In this document: piece by piece, positions 57,001-64,000 of the stretch
Layout: each line of letters opens with the position of its first letter
Numbering within the stretch: position 1 is the stretch's first letter
NCBI GenBank assembly: GCA_030913685.1
Contig: CP133187.1
Span: 372,001 to 436,000, forward strand
Source: Oscillospiraceae bacterium MB24-C1
Lineage (GTDB): Bacteria > Bacillota > Clostridia > Oscillospirales > Ruminococcaceae
DNA length: 64,000 nt
Reading direction: 5' to 3'
Notes under the pieces: generated by a model
Databases searched by the model: none
Told to the model about the DNA's origin: nothing
Seen by the model: the letters and a program-made list of their open reading frames with translations, nothing else
Position numbers and translations under genes: made by a program

Positions 57001-57080
57001 AAAGCGAAAAATATCTGGCCGAGCTTCCGGGCGCTTATGAGCTTGAACTTCCGCTTGAACTTCCGCGAGTGGGCGAATAA
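54042..57080 (+). CDS. Large SARP-type regulator with BTAD, AAA ATPase and TPR domains
   Basis: 1012 residues. The N-terminal winged helix (about 20-95, with AEALLYCLAIKK and KNLRHTLYTIKRV) and bacterial transcriptional activator domain (about 110-240) are followed by an ATPase with Walker A GENGVGKT (about 283-290) and Walker B ILFFDN. The last third is TPR-like helices. Start may be this TTG or ATG 54069. Such proteins activate target operons after nucleotide and ligand binding. It is divergent from hutU and inside the hut region, so it is a candidate histidine-use activator (inference). Confidence 0.87.
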   Translation: MNNEKESVSMAVISFKLLQMPMILLDGQQILLPFKKAEALLYCLAIKKTVSREQAANLLWDTDDSQVAKKNLRHTLYTIKRVFGIELIVSPKKHLLTLNPELEYDIDYDYFMKTHDFSLYDGELLQGFSLKNADAFENWLEMERNEFREYYLHQLYDVMIQAVERDVSETEMLFTRYIKKGPLDERVYQLMMTCYQKNALYYKGIKVYQNISKLLNTELRIAPCAELTQLHRELLSAWTESTAEEQEQAPVRVIGRAEEMQFMMKAYRAFLLGTPTALLILGENGVGKTYLVNSFLDSIGEDACIVLKTICFQAEREFILQPWNTIMLQLDQQIRSRNMTVPTSYTSYINTLFPLFGDSEQTSQVPEDVMTSYNYRTARNSVLKLFSYVGEESPIILFFDNIQFMDNHSLELLSLIIRERNPNILCVSTCLDIQMPYLQKQINALVREKFVSPLLVPPFTEKDVSEIITDRLGPDALNEQIISHIYQDSEGNGFFLDMLLGYLTNDKGASRRMPSNPHDILLERLEALSADSRQLLDTMSVCPESITLDIVEYILNRDTLEIIELTDNLKQHSLIKEKVTDGQIRFQFRHAKMQDFVHSQLSPSKRRLLHARVANYYEQTPELLHNNNWYQRIIYHYAQACNDVKVLQYKILSLADYSRYNYELYPVLQPQKDSALEAPKQLSKYFDELVTELVRLYNYQPNAIDFVELETLLYLVIGKYCISQGFYKKGLEAIKRSLAHTGYLETHPHIHISCLRQLTFYGIQTWNANLMRENIEKGMAIAKEKRLSIDYAIECRLYGLYLTMCGRYDESRDRLNQAIGLFESTALDGQNYVLNLAACYNYLGELERKQKHFDASLAFYERAIALCGDRKYPKNPIFYSNQACALMMLGKKEKAAELFFYANKLYDASNILVGRAATKAHCCLLYAMDGNASDARRLLTEAEKTARIISSPMAMGIVERIKAMLLKNFPEVFSGVISDSLEACCIKSEKYLAELPGAYELELPLELPRVGE

Positions 57081-57159
57081 ACGCAAAAAAGACGGCGGGG
57101 TACTACACTGTGGTTAATAATAGACCGGATGGTTCCGGAGCGAGGGGTATTAATTTTAT

Positions 57160-57948
57160 ATGGAGCTTTCAATAAGAATTGCCGACCCGGCCGGCAACAT
57201 CACAATTTTTGTCATGAGCGCCGTCTCGCCACAGCAGTATGCGTCGGTAGCGGCAATGCTGCTGGCTGACAGCAGATTCCGTGCCGAGCAGGTAGCGTTT
57301 CATGTCGCACCGAAGAGGGGCGCGGATGGTCGCATCGAGATGATGGGCGGGGAGTTCTGCGGCAACGCAACCCGCAGCTACGGCTATTTGCTTAGCGCGC
57401 TGTTGCCCAATCATCCGAGCGAGGTAAAAGTAGAAATCAGCGGTGCCGACCACCCGCTGTTGGTGAAAATTGATTGTGAGCACGGCAGGTGCGAAACACA
57501 GATGCCGTTGCCGGCAGGGAAGGGTACCATCAAATTTGAAGGCGAAGAATTTGACGCGATCCACTTTGATGGGATTATACATATAATCGTACCAGGTGCT
57601 TCGCGCGGCCAGCATTTTGTCGATGGCCTTTTCGCAACGGCAAAAAGCAAGGTGGATAGTAGTGCTTATGGCATCATGTTTTTAGATGGAGACAATATGA
57701 CGCCTGTTGTCTATGTCTGCGAAACTGATTCGGTGGTGTGGGAGAGTAGCTGCGGTAGCGGTTCGATGGCGGTGGCCGTACTGGGGGCCATAACGCAAAT
57801 AAACGGTGTGTGTCACCGTGCTTTGCAGCAGCCCGGTGGTATTATTGAGGCGGTTGCGCGTGCCGAAGGCGGAAGGGTAGTACAATGTAGTATGGGTGGG
57901 CCAGTCAGCTTATCTAAGGAGATCAAGTGGACAATGCCGAAATTTTGA
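57160..57948 (+). CDS. DapF-fold epimerase/racemase, candidate histidine racemase
   Basis: 262 residues of the cofactor-free diaminopimelate epimerase fold. Both catalytic cysteines are present: C67 in GGEFCGNATR and C198 in ESSCGSGSMA. It differs from true DapF in its N-terminal half and resembles the broader group that includes the histidine racemase CntK. Its position in the hut region, 79 nt after the SARP regulator, suggests conversion of D- to L-histidine before HutH. Diaminopimelate or another amino acid cannot be excluded. A strong terminator follows. Confidence 0.75.
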   Translation: MELSIRIADPAGNITIFVMSAVSPQQYASVAAMLLADSRFRAEQVAFHVAPKRGADGRIEMMGGEFCGNATRSYGYLLSALLPNHPSEVKVEISGADHPLLVKIDCEHGRCETQMPLPAGKGTIKFEGEEFDAIHFDGIIHIIVPGASRGQHFVDGLFATAKSKVDSSAYGIMFLDGDNMTPVVYVCETDSVVWESSCGSGSMAVAVLGAITQINGVCHRALQQPGGIIEAVARAEGGRVVQCSMGGPVSLSKEIKWTMPKF

Positions 57949-58012
57949 GCTTTTAACCCTCGGTACCGATAGAAATAAATTGTAAACACTGTGATTGGCT
58001 AGTTATATATAG

Positions 58013-58052
58013 ATAGGATTCGCTAAAGTAAAATTTAGCGAATCCTATTTTA
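58013..58052. terminator. Terminator after the racemase gene
   Basis: A perfect 15-bp stem (ATAGGATTCGCTAAA and its complement) with a 6-nt loop, followed by TTTT. Confidence 0.88.
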
Positions 58053-58281
58053 ATAGATATAAGCTCCAGGTATCATGACAACGGGGAAACGATGTGAAAA
58101 GGGAGGCGTGACGGCAATTGCCTATATCATATACAGCAATCAGAGAAGTCATTCAGCCACCAGCCCCACTTTCAAGTACAACAGATCATTCGTCCGCAGG
58201 CGCAAAAGCGAGCCTTTGCCCAACTTTGCGAAACTACGTAAAAGACTAAGCGAAGCAAAAGACTTTTGGGACAAACTGAGA

Positions 58282-58305
58282 AAAGGTTGCCATAAGGCAA
58301 CCTTT
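58282..58305. terminator. Terminator of the histidine permease gene
   Basis: A perfect 10-bp stem AAAGGTTGCC with an ATAA loop, 38 nt after the minus-strand stop codon. Between 58053 and 58281 I see no gene I would support. Confidence 0.75.
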
Positions 58306-58342
58306 CCCAACTCGCCAGCTTAACTAGCAGTTTTGACTGGAA

Positions 58343-59641
58343 TCATATGAACTGAGCGCCGATAATCGCAGCGATCATCAGTGGGATATTGAAATGCAGG
58401 AAGGTTGGGACGCAGGTATCCCAGATGTGATCATGCTGGCCATCCGCATTTAATCCGCTGGTCGGTCCAAGCGTGGTGTCAGAAGCAGGGGAACCGGCAT
58501 CGCCAAGAGCCGCTGCCGCAGAGATCAGCAAAATTGTCGCCGGGGTACTGAATCCAATTTGCTGACAAAGCGGAACGTAAAGCACTGCCAGAACCGGAAT
58601 GGTACCAAAGGAAGTGCCGATGCCCATTGTGACCAACAGGCCGATCAGCGTAATCATGGTGGCTGCAATCAGCTTGTTGCCACCCATCAGGCCGATGGAG
58701 TTCTTAACAAGTTCGTCAACTGCGCCGGTATCTTTAAGAACCTGTGCAAAACCGCCAGCGACAAGCATGACGAAGGCGATAAAGCCCATCAGCTTGATGC
58801 CGCCTTCAAACTGGGCATCAATTTGGTTCCATTTAATAGTGCCGGTGATTATCAGGAGTAGCAAGCCACCGAGCGCCGCAATGGGAAGTGATCCAAACTG
58901 AATCTGCAGGATAACCATTACAATAACGGTAACTAGCGTAAACCAATGATGGCGTTCAAACTTGAGTTCCTGAGGAATTTCGTGTTCGATAATCTGGACA
59001 TTCTGATAATCACGGGGCTTGCGATAGGTAAAGAACACTGCAATACACAAACCGATGAACATGGCCAACCCGAGAATCCAGTTCGCTCTCCAAACTTCCT
59101 TGACATCGACAGGCATGCCGTTAGTGGTCATATTTTTAGCCACAATACCGTGGAATATCAATCCGAAGCCTACGGGTAAGGTGATGTACGGCGCTTTTAA
59201 GCCGAATGCTAATGAGCAGGCCGCAGCACGACGATCAATTTTCAGTTTGTTCATCAGTATAAGCAGCGGGGGGATAAGGATAGGAATAAACGCAATATGT
59301 ACCGGAATGGCATTTTGTGAAAGGCAAGCGATAAATGCAAGTGTCCATAAAAAGACTAGCTTTTTGTTACCGATAAACTTGGTCATTTTTTGACCTAGAA
59401 TATCGACAATGCCTGTGGTTGCCATCGCTGTGGCAAAAGTGCCAAGAAGGATATAGGCCAATGCGGTTTCGCCGTTGCTGCCCAGCCCGGAAAGCAGGGA
59501 AGACATTGTTCCCTTCAGACCGAGGCCGCCCGCAAGACCACCCGCAAACAACGAGATGATCATAGCGAGGAGGATATTCATCTTCGCGAGGCATAGTGCG
59601 CAGAGAATGACTACTGCTACAATTACAGGGTTGAACAACAT
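58343..59641 (-). CDS. Na+/H+ antiporter-family permease (YuiF-like), probable histidine transporter
   Basis: 432 residues with about eleven membrane helices. ATG 59641 is chosen because GGAGGAA precedes it; an in-frame ATG 15 nt earlier is less well placed. The C-terminal AAAALGDAGSPASDTTLGPTSG is the family mark of the YuiF-like group (COG2056 in my recollection), which is usually annotated as an antiporter but is often found with histidine genes. It lies in tandem after hutH, so histidine or urocanate uptake is the likely role. Confidence 0.82.
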   Translation of the reverse strand: MLFNPVIVAVVILCALCLAKMNILLAMIISLFAGGLAGGLGLKGTMSSLLSGLGSNGETALAYILLGTFATAMATTGIVDILGQKMTKFIGNKKLVFLWTLAFIACLSQNAIPVHIAFIPILIPPLLILMNKLKIDRRAAACSLAFGLKAPYITLPVGFGLIFHGIVAKNMTTNGMPVDVKEVWRANWILGLAMFIGLCIAVFFTYRKPRDYQNVQIIEHEIPQELKFERHHWFTLVTVIVMVILQIQFGSLPIAALGGLLLLIITGTIKWNQIDAQFEGGIKLMGFIAFVMLVAGGFAQVLKDTGAVDELVKNSIGLMGGNKLIAATMITLIGLLVTMGIGTSFGTIPVLAVLYVPLCQQIGFSTPATILLISAAAALGDAGSPASDTTLGPTSGLNADGQHDHIWDTCVPTFLHFNIPLMIAAIIGAQFI

Positions 59642-59743
59642 ATTGTATTCCTCCAATCCTTATATATCGAATTTAGCTGCTTATCTAAGCTTTCCAATGA
59701 AGTATATGCGTCATCGTTTCATCGGCAGCATTATAGATATTAA

Positions 59744-61273
59744 CTAAAATTCAATTCGTGAAACGTGGCGTTCTACGTTAGAGACTAGGCTACCATCTAT
59801 AATCGCATTTTCGCACTGATCAATATCTCCATACAGTGGGCGGTCTTCTTCCAGCGGGGCAACTAAAGCACGGATGGTTTCATAAGCCGGTTGGGTGCCG
59901 ACACCCATTCCTTTATTACCGCGCAGATCGATGGCCTGACAGGCACACATGATCTCCATAGCAAGTACGCGTCGCGTATTGTTGAGAATTTCGCATGCCT
60001 TGCGGGCGGCGGTGGTTCCCATGCTGACATGGTCTTCCTGATTTGCTGAGGATGGGATGCTGTCCACGCTAGCCGGATGTGCAAGTACTTTGTTTTCAGA
60101 AACAAGGGAAGCTGCAGAATATTGTACAATCATAAAGCCGGAGTTGACACCGCCGTGCTTTGTCAAGAAGGCTGGAAGTCCGCTTAACGCAGGGTTGACA
60201 AGACGCTCGAGACGTCGTTCTGAGATATTGGCGATTTCGGATATAGCCATACCCAAATAGTCAAAAGGAATCGCCATCGGCTGGCCGTGGAAGTTTCCAC
60301 CGGAGATAACCTCCATCGTGTCTTTTAAAATGATGGGGTTGTCGGTCACGGAATTCATTTCGATATCAAGCTTGTTTTTCACGAAGTTGATTGCGTCCTT
60401 GCTCGCCCCATGAACCTGTGGTACACAGCGCAGAGAATAGGCGTCCTGTACGCGAATTTGACCCTGGCGTGTCGTGTTTTTACTGTCTTGCAAAAGCTGA
60501 CTGACGATACGGGCCGTATCAATCTGACCTTGATGCGGGCGTATCGCATGAATGCGCGAATCAAGTGCATCAATAATACCATTTTGTGCCTCAAAGCTCA
60601 ATGCGGCAGCAACGTCCGCAACCTTTAAAAGTTCTAGTGCATCATAAACCGTTAGCGCACCGCTTGCCGTCATAGCCTGCGTTCCATTGATAAGTGCCAG
60701 ACCCTCTTTAGCGCTTAACTCGATAGTCGGGATACCCGCACGATTCATCGCCTCCGCGCCGTCCAGAATTTCACCCTTGTACTCCGCTTTACCAAGTCCG
60801 ATCATCGGCAGCACCATGTGAGACAGTGGCGCCAGATCTCCCGAGGCACCCAGCGACCCTTTTTGAGGAACAACCGGTGTCACCCCTTTATTGAGCATAT
60901 CAACCATGGTCTCTACGACTTCCATTCTTGGGCCGGAATATCCTTTAGCAATGTTGTTAATGCGCAAAAGGAGCATGCCGCGTACCACTTCACGCGGAAA
61001 AGGCTCTCCCGCCCCCACGGCGTGGGTGATAATCAAATTCTTTTGCAGCAGCTTGGACGCCTCGCTGCTGATGACAACATCGCTAAATTTACCGAAACCA
61101 GTTGTGACGCCGTAAACTACGCGACCCTCTTTGATGATCTGATCCACAACCTCGCGCGACGCGATGATGCTTTGCTTGGCTGCTTCCGAAAGTACCACAG
61201 GCGCATCCTGGCGGCAGACAAGCGCTACTTCTTCCAAAGTCAGATTCTGACCGGTCAAAACAATTGATTTCAT
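59744..61273 (-). CDS. hutH: Histidine ammonia-lyase
   Basis: First step of histidine breakdown: removes ammonia to give trans-urocanate. It has 509 residues. The self-made MIO cofactor comes from A143-S144-G145 in GSLGASGDLAPL; Y54 (YGVTTGFG) and the later QDHVS-like NQEDHVSMG and FHGQPMA are present. It is the first gene of the hutH-permease transcript, with AAAGGAG before the ATG. Confidence 0.97.
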   Translation of the reverse strand: MKSIVLTGQNLTLEEVALVCRQDAPVVLSEAAKQSIIASREVVDQIIKEGRVVYGVTTGFGKFSDVVISSEASKLLQKNLIITHAVGAGEPFPREVVRGMLLLRINNIAKGYSGPRMEVVETMVDMLNKGVTPVVPQKGSLGASGDLAPLSHMVLPMIGLGKAEYKGEILDGAEAMNRAGIPTIELSAKEGLALINGTQAMTASGALTVYDALELLKVADVAAALSFEAQNGIIDALDSRIHAIRPHQGQIDTARIVSQLLQDSKNTTRQGQIRVQDAYSLRCVPQVHGASKDAINFVKNKLDIEMNSVTDNPIILKDTMEVISGGNFHGQPMAIPFDYLGMAISEIANISERRLERLVNPALSGLPAFLTKHGGVNSGFMIVQYSAASLVSENKVLAHPASVDSIPSSANQEDHVSMGTTAARKACEILNNTRRVLAMEIMCACQAIDLRGNKGMGVGTQPAYETIRALVAPLEEDRPLYGDIDQCENAIIDGSLVSNVERHVSRIEF

Positions 61274-61928
61274 TTCGCATAATCTCCTTTATCAGAGGGA
61301 GGTGTCATACAGACCATACACAACTCTCCGGTTAATTATATGACTAAAGTATAAAGATACCCTGTCAAAGAAACGTCTAAGTGATTCCATTTCTATTAGT
61401 GGGTAAGACATATTATCGACGCTGCTTTCACGCTGTAAACGGTGATTTGCAATCATGCAAGACGGTAAAGGCTAGCAGAATAATCAGATTGTTCGGCCTT
61501 TAGTCTAATTTATTTGTAGTTGTTTGGTAAAATTGACAATAGAGTATAACTTAATAAAAATAGGTATAAAATTAGCTTATGAAAAAAATAAGAATTTATA
61601 ACAAAAATAACGATTATAAAGCCATTTTGAGGAAGGTACCGGATTGTTTATAATAGCCAAAAGACGCAATAAAGATGAAACTTTATTCCGGTAATATGCT
61701 AACGAAATGGCGAAGCGGCAATACAATAGGGTTTTTAATATTTAAACGGCAATATGCATTATATTTAATTTGCCGATAAGCATAAAGTATATTTTACTAG
61801 TTATTTTCTAAAAAATAAATAAAAATTTAGTCAAAATTTATTGCACTGAATTTATAATTCGAAAACGTTATAAGAGGCATTTCAAAAGATGCTAATCTGC
61901 TGGCAGAATCGTTTTTATAGAAAATCAA
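61274..61928. other. Long AT-rich gene-free stretch upstream of hutH
   Basis: About 650 nt with no supported gene. On the minus strand TTGACA (61368-61363) and TATAAT (61340-61335) are present but 22 nt apart, too far for a standard promoter. The rest is strongly AT-rich and could hold the regulator sites for hutH. I see nothing else firm. Confidence 0.45.
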
Positions 61929-61956
61929 CAGAGCAACCAGAAATCTGGTTGCTCTG
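61929..61956. terminator. Terminator of the ftcD-fchA transcript
   Basis: A perfect 12-bp stem CAGAGCAACCAG with an AAAT loop. On the minus strand it is followed by TTGATTTTC, about 90 nt after fchA. Confidence 0.78.
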
Positions 61957-62043
61957 AGTTAGTCGATCAAGTATTAGCAATTAGTATGCGATTCATTGCC
62001 GCTTTCGTGGTGGGCTACTTTGAAACAATAAAAAGATGTGCGA

Positions 62044-62670
62044 TCAATTTTCAAGCGGGGAAGTAGCTAGTACAGTAGCCTCGCCACTGATTATTTCGGT
62101 TTCAAGCTTCTGAATCTTTTCCCTCATTTGAGAAACATAGGATTCATCCTTGATCGAGCCTAAATTGATTTTAACATTTAGCAAAGCGCCAAGTACAGCG
62201 GTTCGCGTCATCATGGCGGAAACTAGGCCGTCGGTCACCGCGTTGGCATTCCCTTTTTTAACCAGAATAGCTGCCAAAGGCATGATTTTAGCTGCTGTTT
62301 GAGCAACGCTGAGCGGAACTTCAGCCGCTTTTTTCAGCGCGTCCTGCATCGCTTTACGGCGGACAGCCTTTTCCTCATCGGTGTTTTTCGGCAGGGCCAG
62401 CGCTTCCATGTAGGCGTTAAAGGATGTACTGTCACGGGTGATATCGTCGAGCAGTGTGTTACGCAGTGCAGCTGCCTGAGGAATTAGCGCGGTCATTTCT
62501 TCCGCGACGGCTTCGTAGCCCTTTTTACCAACGGTTAACTGCGCGACCATCTCCGCCAAAGAGGCCGCCAGAGCACCGGCCAATGCGGCGACACTGCCGC
62601 CGCCGGGAGCCGGCTCGTTAGAAGCGGTCGTGGCGCAAAAGACCTCCAAGGTCATATTTTTCATTTCCAT
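62044..62670 (-). CDS. fchA: Formiminotetrahydrofolate cyclodeaminase / methenyl-THF cyclohydrolase family
   Basis: 208 residues of the all-helical FTCD_C family. The N-terminal EPAPGGGSVAALAGALAASL is the signature. It releases ammonia from 5-formimino-THF to give methenyl-THF, and may also hydrolyse it to formyl-THF. It follows ftcD by 24 nt with GGAGGAA as ribosome-binding site. The two correspond to the halves of the fused mammalian FTCD. Confidence 0.93.
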   Translation of the reverse strand: MEMKNMTLEVFCATTASNEPAPGGGSVAALAGALAASLAEMVAQLTVGKKGYEAVAEEMTALIPQAAALRNTLLDDITRDSTSFNAYMEALALPKNTDEEKAVRRKAMQDALKKAAEVPLSVAQTAAKIMPLAAILVKKGNANAVTDGLVSAMMTRTAVLGALLNVKINLGSIKDESYVSQMREKIQKLETEIISGEATVLATSPLEN

Positions 62671-62694
62671 CGATTATTCCTCCGGTTCAAGCGT

Positions 62695-63585
62695 TTAGAG
62701 TCGGGTCTCGAGAACCTGATCCATGTTGAAGTTCTCGATCTGTAGATAGTATTCAGCGCAGTCGATCAGCGCAGCCATGGGGGTCAAACCGATGACTTCG
62801 CTTCCGACCACGTTAACGCCGTAGCGGCGTGCTTCCATCTTCACGGTTTCAAACACGCGGTAGACAGCACTTTTGGTGTAATCAGTGAGATTCATTGAAA
62901 CCTGCGCAATGTTGCGATCCTCCAGCATGACACCCATCGCCTTGACAAAACGGAACCCGCCGTTTATGTGGCGAACCCTGTGTGCGATCTGGGTGGCTAT
63001 ATCCAGATTGGGCGTATCAAGGTTGATGTTGAAGGCGATGAGCGGCATGCGTGCGCCAATAGCGGTTACACCGGCGGTCGGATGGATGGTATCCGGGCCA
63101 AAGTCGGGCTTCCACTTAGTGTCCTTCATCTTTTCAGGCATTCCTTCAAACTGACCCTTGCGGATGTCGGACAGGTTGGCGCGGTGGGGTGCTGTGGCTG
63201 ATTTTTCATACAAAAAGCTGGGAACACCAAACTTTTCACCGACTGCCAAGGCAACATCACGGGCTATTTGATCAGCCTCTTCTACAGTGCAGTTGCGAAT
63301 CGGAATAAAGGGTACCACATCGGTAGCGCCCATGCGGGGGTGTTGACCTTCATGCTTGGTCATGTCGATCAACTCAGCAGCAATTCCGATTGCCTCAATG
63401 ACGGCATCTCGCACAGACTCCGGTTCACCGACTACCGTGACAACGCAACGGTTGTGGTCTTTGTCGGTGCTGTAGTCCAGCAGCTTGACATTTTCTTTGC
63501 CGCGGAATGGGGCAACAATTTTTTCAACTTTATCAAGGTCGCGGCCTTCACTGAAGTTTGGTACACATTCCAGAATTTTGTTCAT
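62695..63585 (-). CDS. ftcD: Glutamate formimidoyltransferase
   Basis: Moves the formimino group of formiminoglutamate to THF, leaving glutamate. ATG 63585 starts the usual MNKILECVPNFSEGRD; ATG 63591 and the upstream frame to 63654 are less likely. The 297 residues contain the family segments HEGQHPRMGATDVVPFIP and FGPDTIHPTAGVTAIGAR. With fchA it links histidine breakdown to the folate pool used by Fhs. Confidence 0.95.
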   Translation of the reverse strand: MNKILECVPNFSEGRDLDKVEKIVAPFRGKENVKLLDYSTDKDHNRCVVTVVGEPESVRDAVIEAIGIAAELIDMTKHEGQHPRMGATDVVPFIPIRNCTVEEADQIARDVALAVGEKFGVPSFLYEKSATAPHRANLSDIRKGQFEGMPEKMKDTKWKPDFGPDTIHPTAGVTAIGARMPLIAFNINLDTPNLDIATQIAHRVRHINGGFRFVKAMGVMLEDRNIAQVSMNLTDYTKSAVYRVFETVKMEARRYGVNVVGSEVIGLTPMAALIDCAEYYLQIENFNMDQVLETRL

Positions 63586-63782
63586 AGTCATCGGCTCCGT
63601 TTCTATAAAAGTAATCTGCAAGTTCATCATAGGGGATGAATTTTGTGAACGCAACCATATAAAATCTGTTTTGGCATCTCGCGCATCACTTTATGACGTT
63701 TATTAGACGATAAGGCCATTATACTTTCGGACAGTAAATTTCACCTTTAAAAAGCGCATATAGAAAGGAAAGTGTCATAATA

Positions 63783-64000
63783 ATGAGAAAATTAACACCT
63801 GATACCTATATTATCAGCGATTGGTCGGGTGGAAAGACAAGACAAATTGCCATTGATCCACTTTAAGACGAAGATGCTGATAGGGATTTCAATTTTCGCC
63901 TTAGCTCTACCACTGTCGCGCTGTAGGAGTCGGACTTTATCCATTCCCCAACTATGAGCGCATCATATCACTGGCAAAAGGACAATTTCAGCTTCTATTA
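63783..64000 (+). pseudogene. Broken hutD-family gene (runs off the window)
   Basis: ATG 63783 begins MRKLTPDTYIISDWSGGKT, the opening of the HutD/Ves cupin family. The same frame hits TAA at 63864-63866 and TAG at 63924-63926, but between them reads DRDFNFRLSSTTVAL, again HutD-like. After about 63938 the likeness continues one frame over (PFPNYERIISLAKGQF). Two stops and a frameshift show a decayed gene. HutD is an accessory protein of histidine use. Confidence 0.75.

Noticed and set aside
58075-58323. 82-codon frame between the racemase and permease genes
   Set aside because: It has no ribosome-binding site or family likeness, is unusually basic, and runs through a terminator hairpin at 58282-58305.
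60818-61267. 149-codon plus-strand frame inside hutH
   Set aside because: Shadow of hutH on the opposite strand.
1-64000. CRISPR array
   Set aside because: No regularly spaced repeats with unique spacers were seen. The TTGACYAC repeats are too short and tandem.

Overview
The window looks like a chromosomal segment of an anaerobic, amino-acid-fermenting Gram-positive bacterium of the class Clostridia, most likely in the Oscillospirales/Ruminococcaceae-like part. The grounds are a PolC-type replicative polymerase, the MEP isoprenoid pathway, the ptb-buk butyrate module, a tetrahydrofolate riboswitch ahead of folT, a long-form urocanate hydratase, Gram-positive ribosome-binding sites and several TTG starts. 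I cannot name genus or species from sequence alone.

Layout. (1) 1-3.6 kb: the end of an AraC-type regulator, then formate-tetrahydrofolate ligase (fhs) and a THF-riboswitch-controlled folate transporter subunit (folT). (2) 3.6-14.7 kb: a structured 450-nt intergenic stretch, then pyrH-frr and uppS-cdsA-dxr-rseP-ispG-polC (UMP kinase, ribosome recycling, undecaprenyl and isoprenoid synthesis, phospholipid precursor, site-2 protease, replicase). (3) 14.7-22.2 kb: a compact histidine biosynthesis operon hisZGDCBHAFI behind a near-consensus promoter; no hisE and no histidinol-phosphatase gene is present. (4) 22.2-29.8 kb: an RluA-family pseudouridine synthase, radC, ptb-buk with an ACT-domain protein and a lone HPt protein, and a polar amino-acid ABC transporter whose promoter lies over a perfect 14-bp inverted repeat. 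(5) 29.9-30.0 kb: tRNA-Ser(GGA). (6) 30.0-36.6 kb: a decaying integrative element (DUF6809-like, DUF1643-like, Mor-like, DUF927, excisionase and tyrosine recombinase genes), with the DUF927 and DUF6809-like genes broken. (7) 36.7-48.6 kb: ppnP, then an AT-richer exopolysaccharide cluster. Its first gene fuses an integrase-type DNA-binding domain to a sugar acetyltransferase, and direct repeats lie around its promoter. It continues with an initiating sugar-phosphate transferase, glycosyltransferases, Wzy- and Wzx-like proteins, a pyruvyltransferase and UDP-glucose dehydrogenase. (8) 48.8-64.0 kb: a histidine catabolic region (ureohydrolase, Lrp/AsnC regulator, hutI, hutU, a large SARP/AAA/TPR regulator, a DapF-fold epimerase that may be a histidine racemase, a probable histidine permease, hutH, fchA, ftcD) ending in a broken hutD.

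How the parts fit. HutH, HutU and HutI turn histidine into formiminoglutamate. FtcD and FchA pass the formimino carbon to THF. Fhs, run in reverse, can recover ATP from formyl-THF, and FolT supplies folate. Ptb-Buk makes ATP and butyrate from butyryl-CoA. The same window therefore encodes nearly complete histidine synthesis and complete histidine fermentation. The most unusual items are the integrase-domain/acetyltransferase fusion with its repeats, the SARP-type regulator and putative histidine racemase inside the hut region, a divergent promoter pair sharing one palindromic -35 box, two uncatalogued structured intergenic regions, and three broken genes that simple ORF calling hides.
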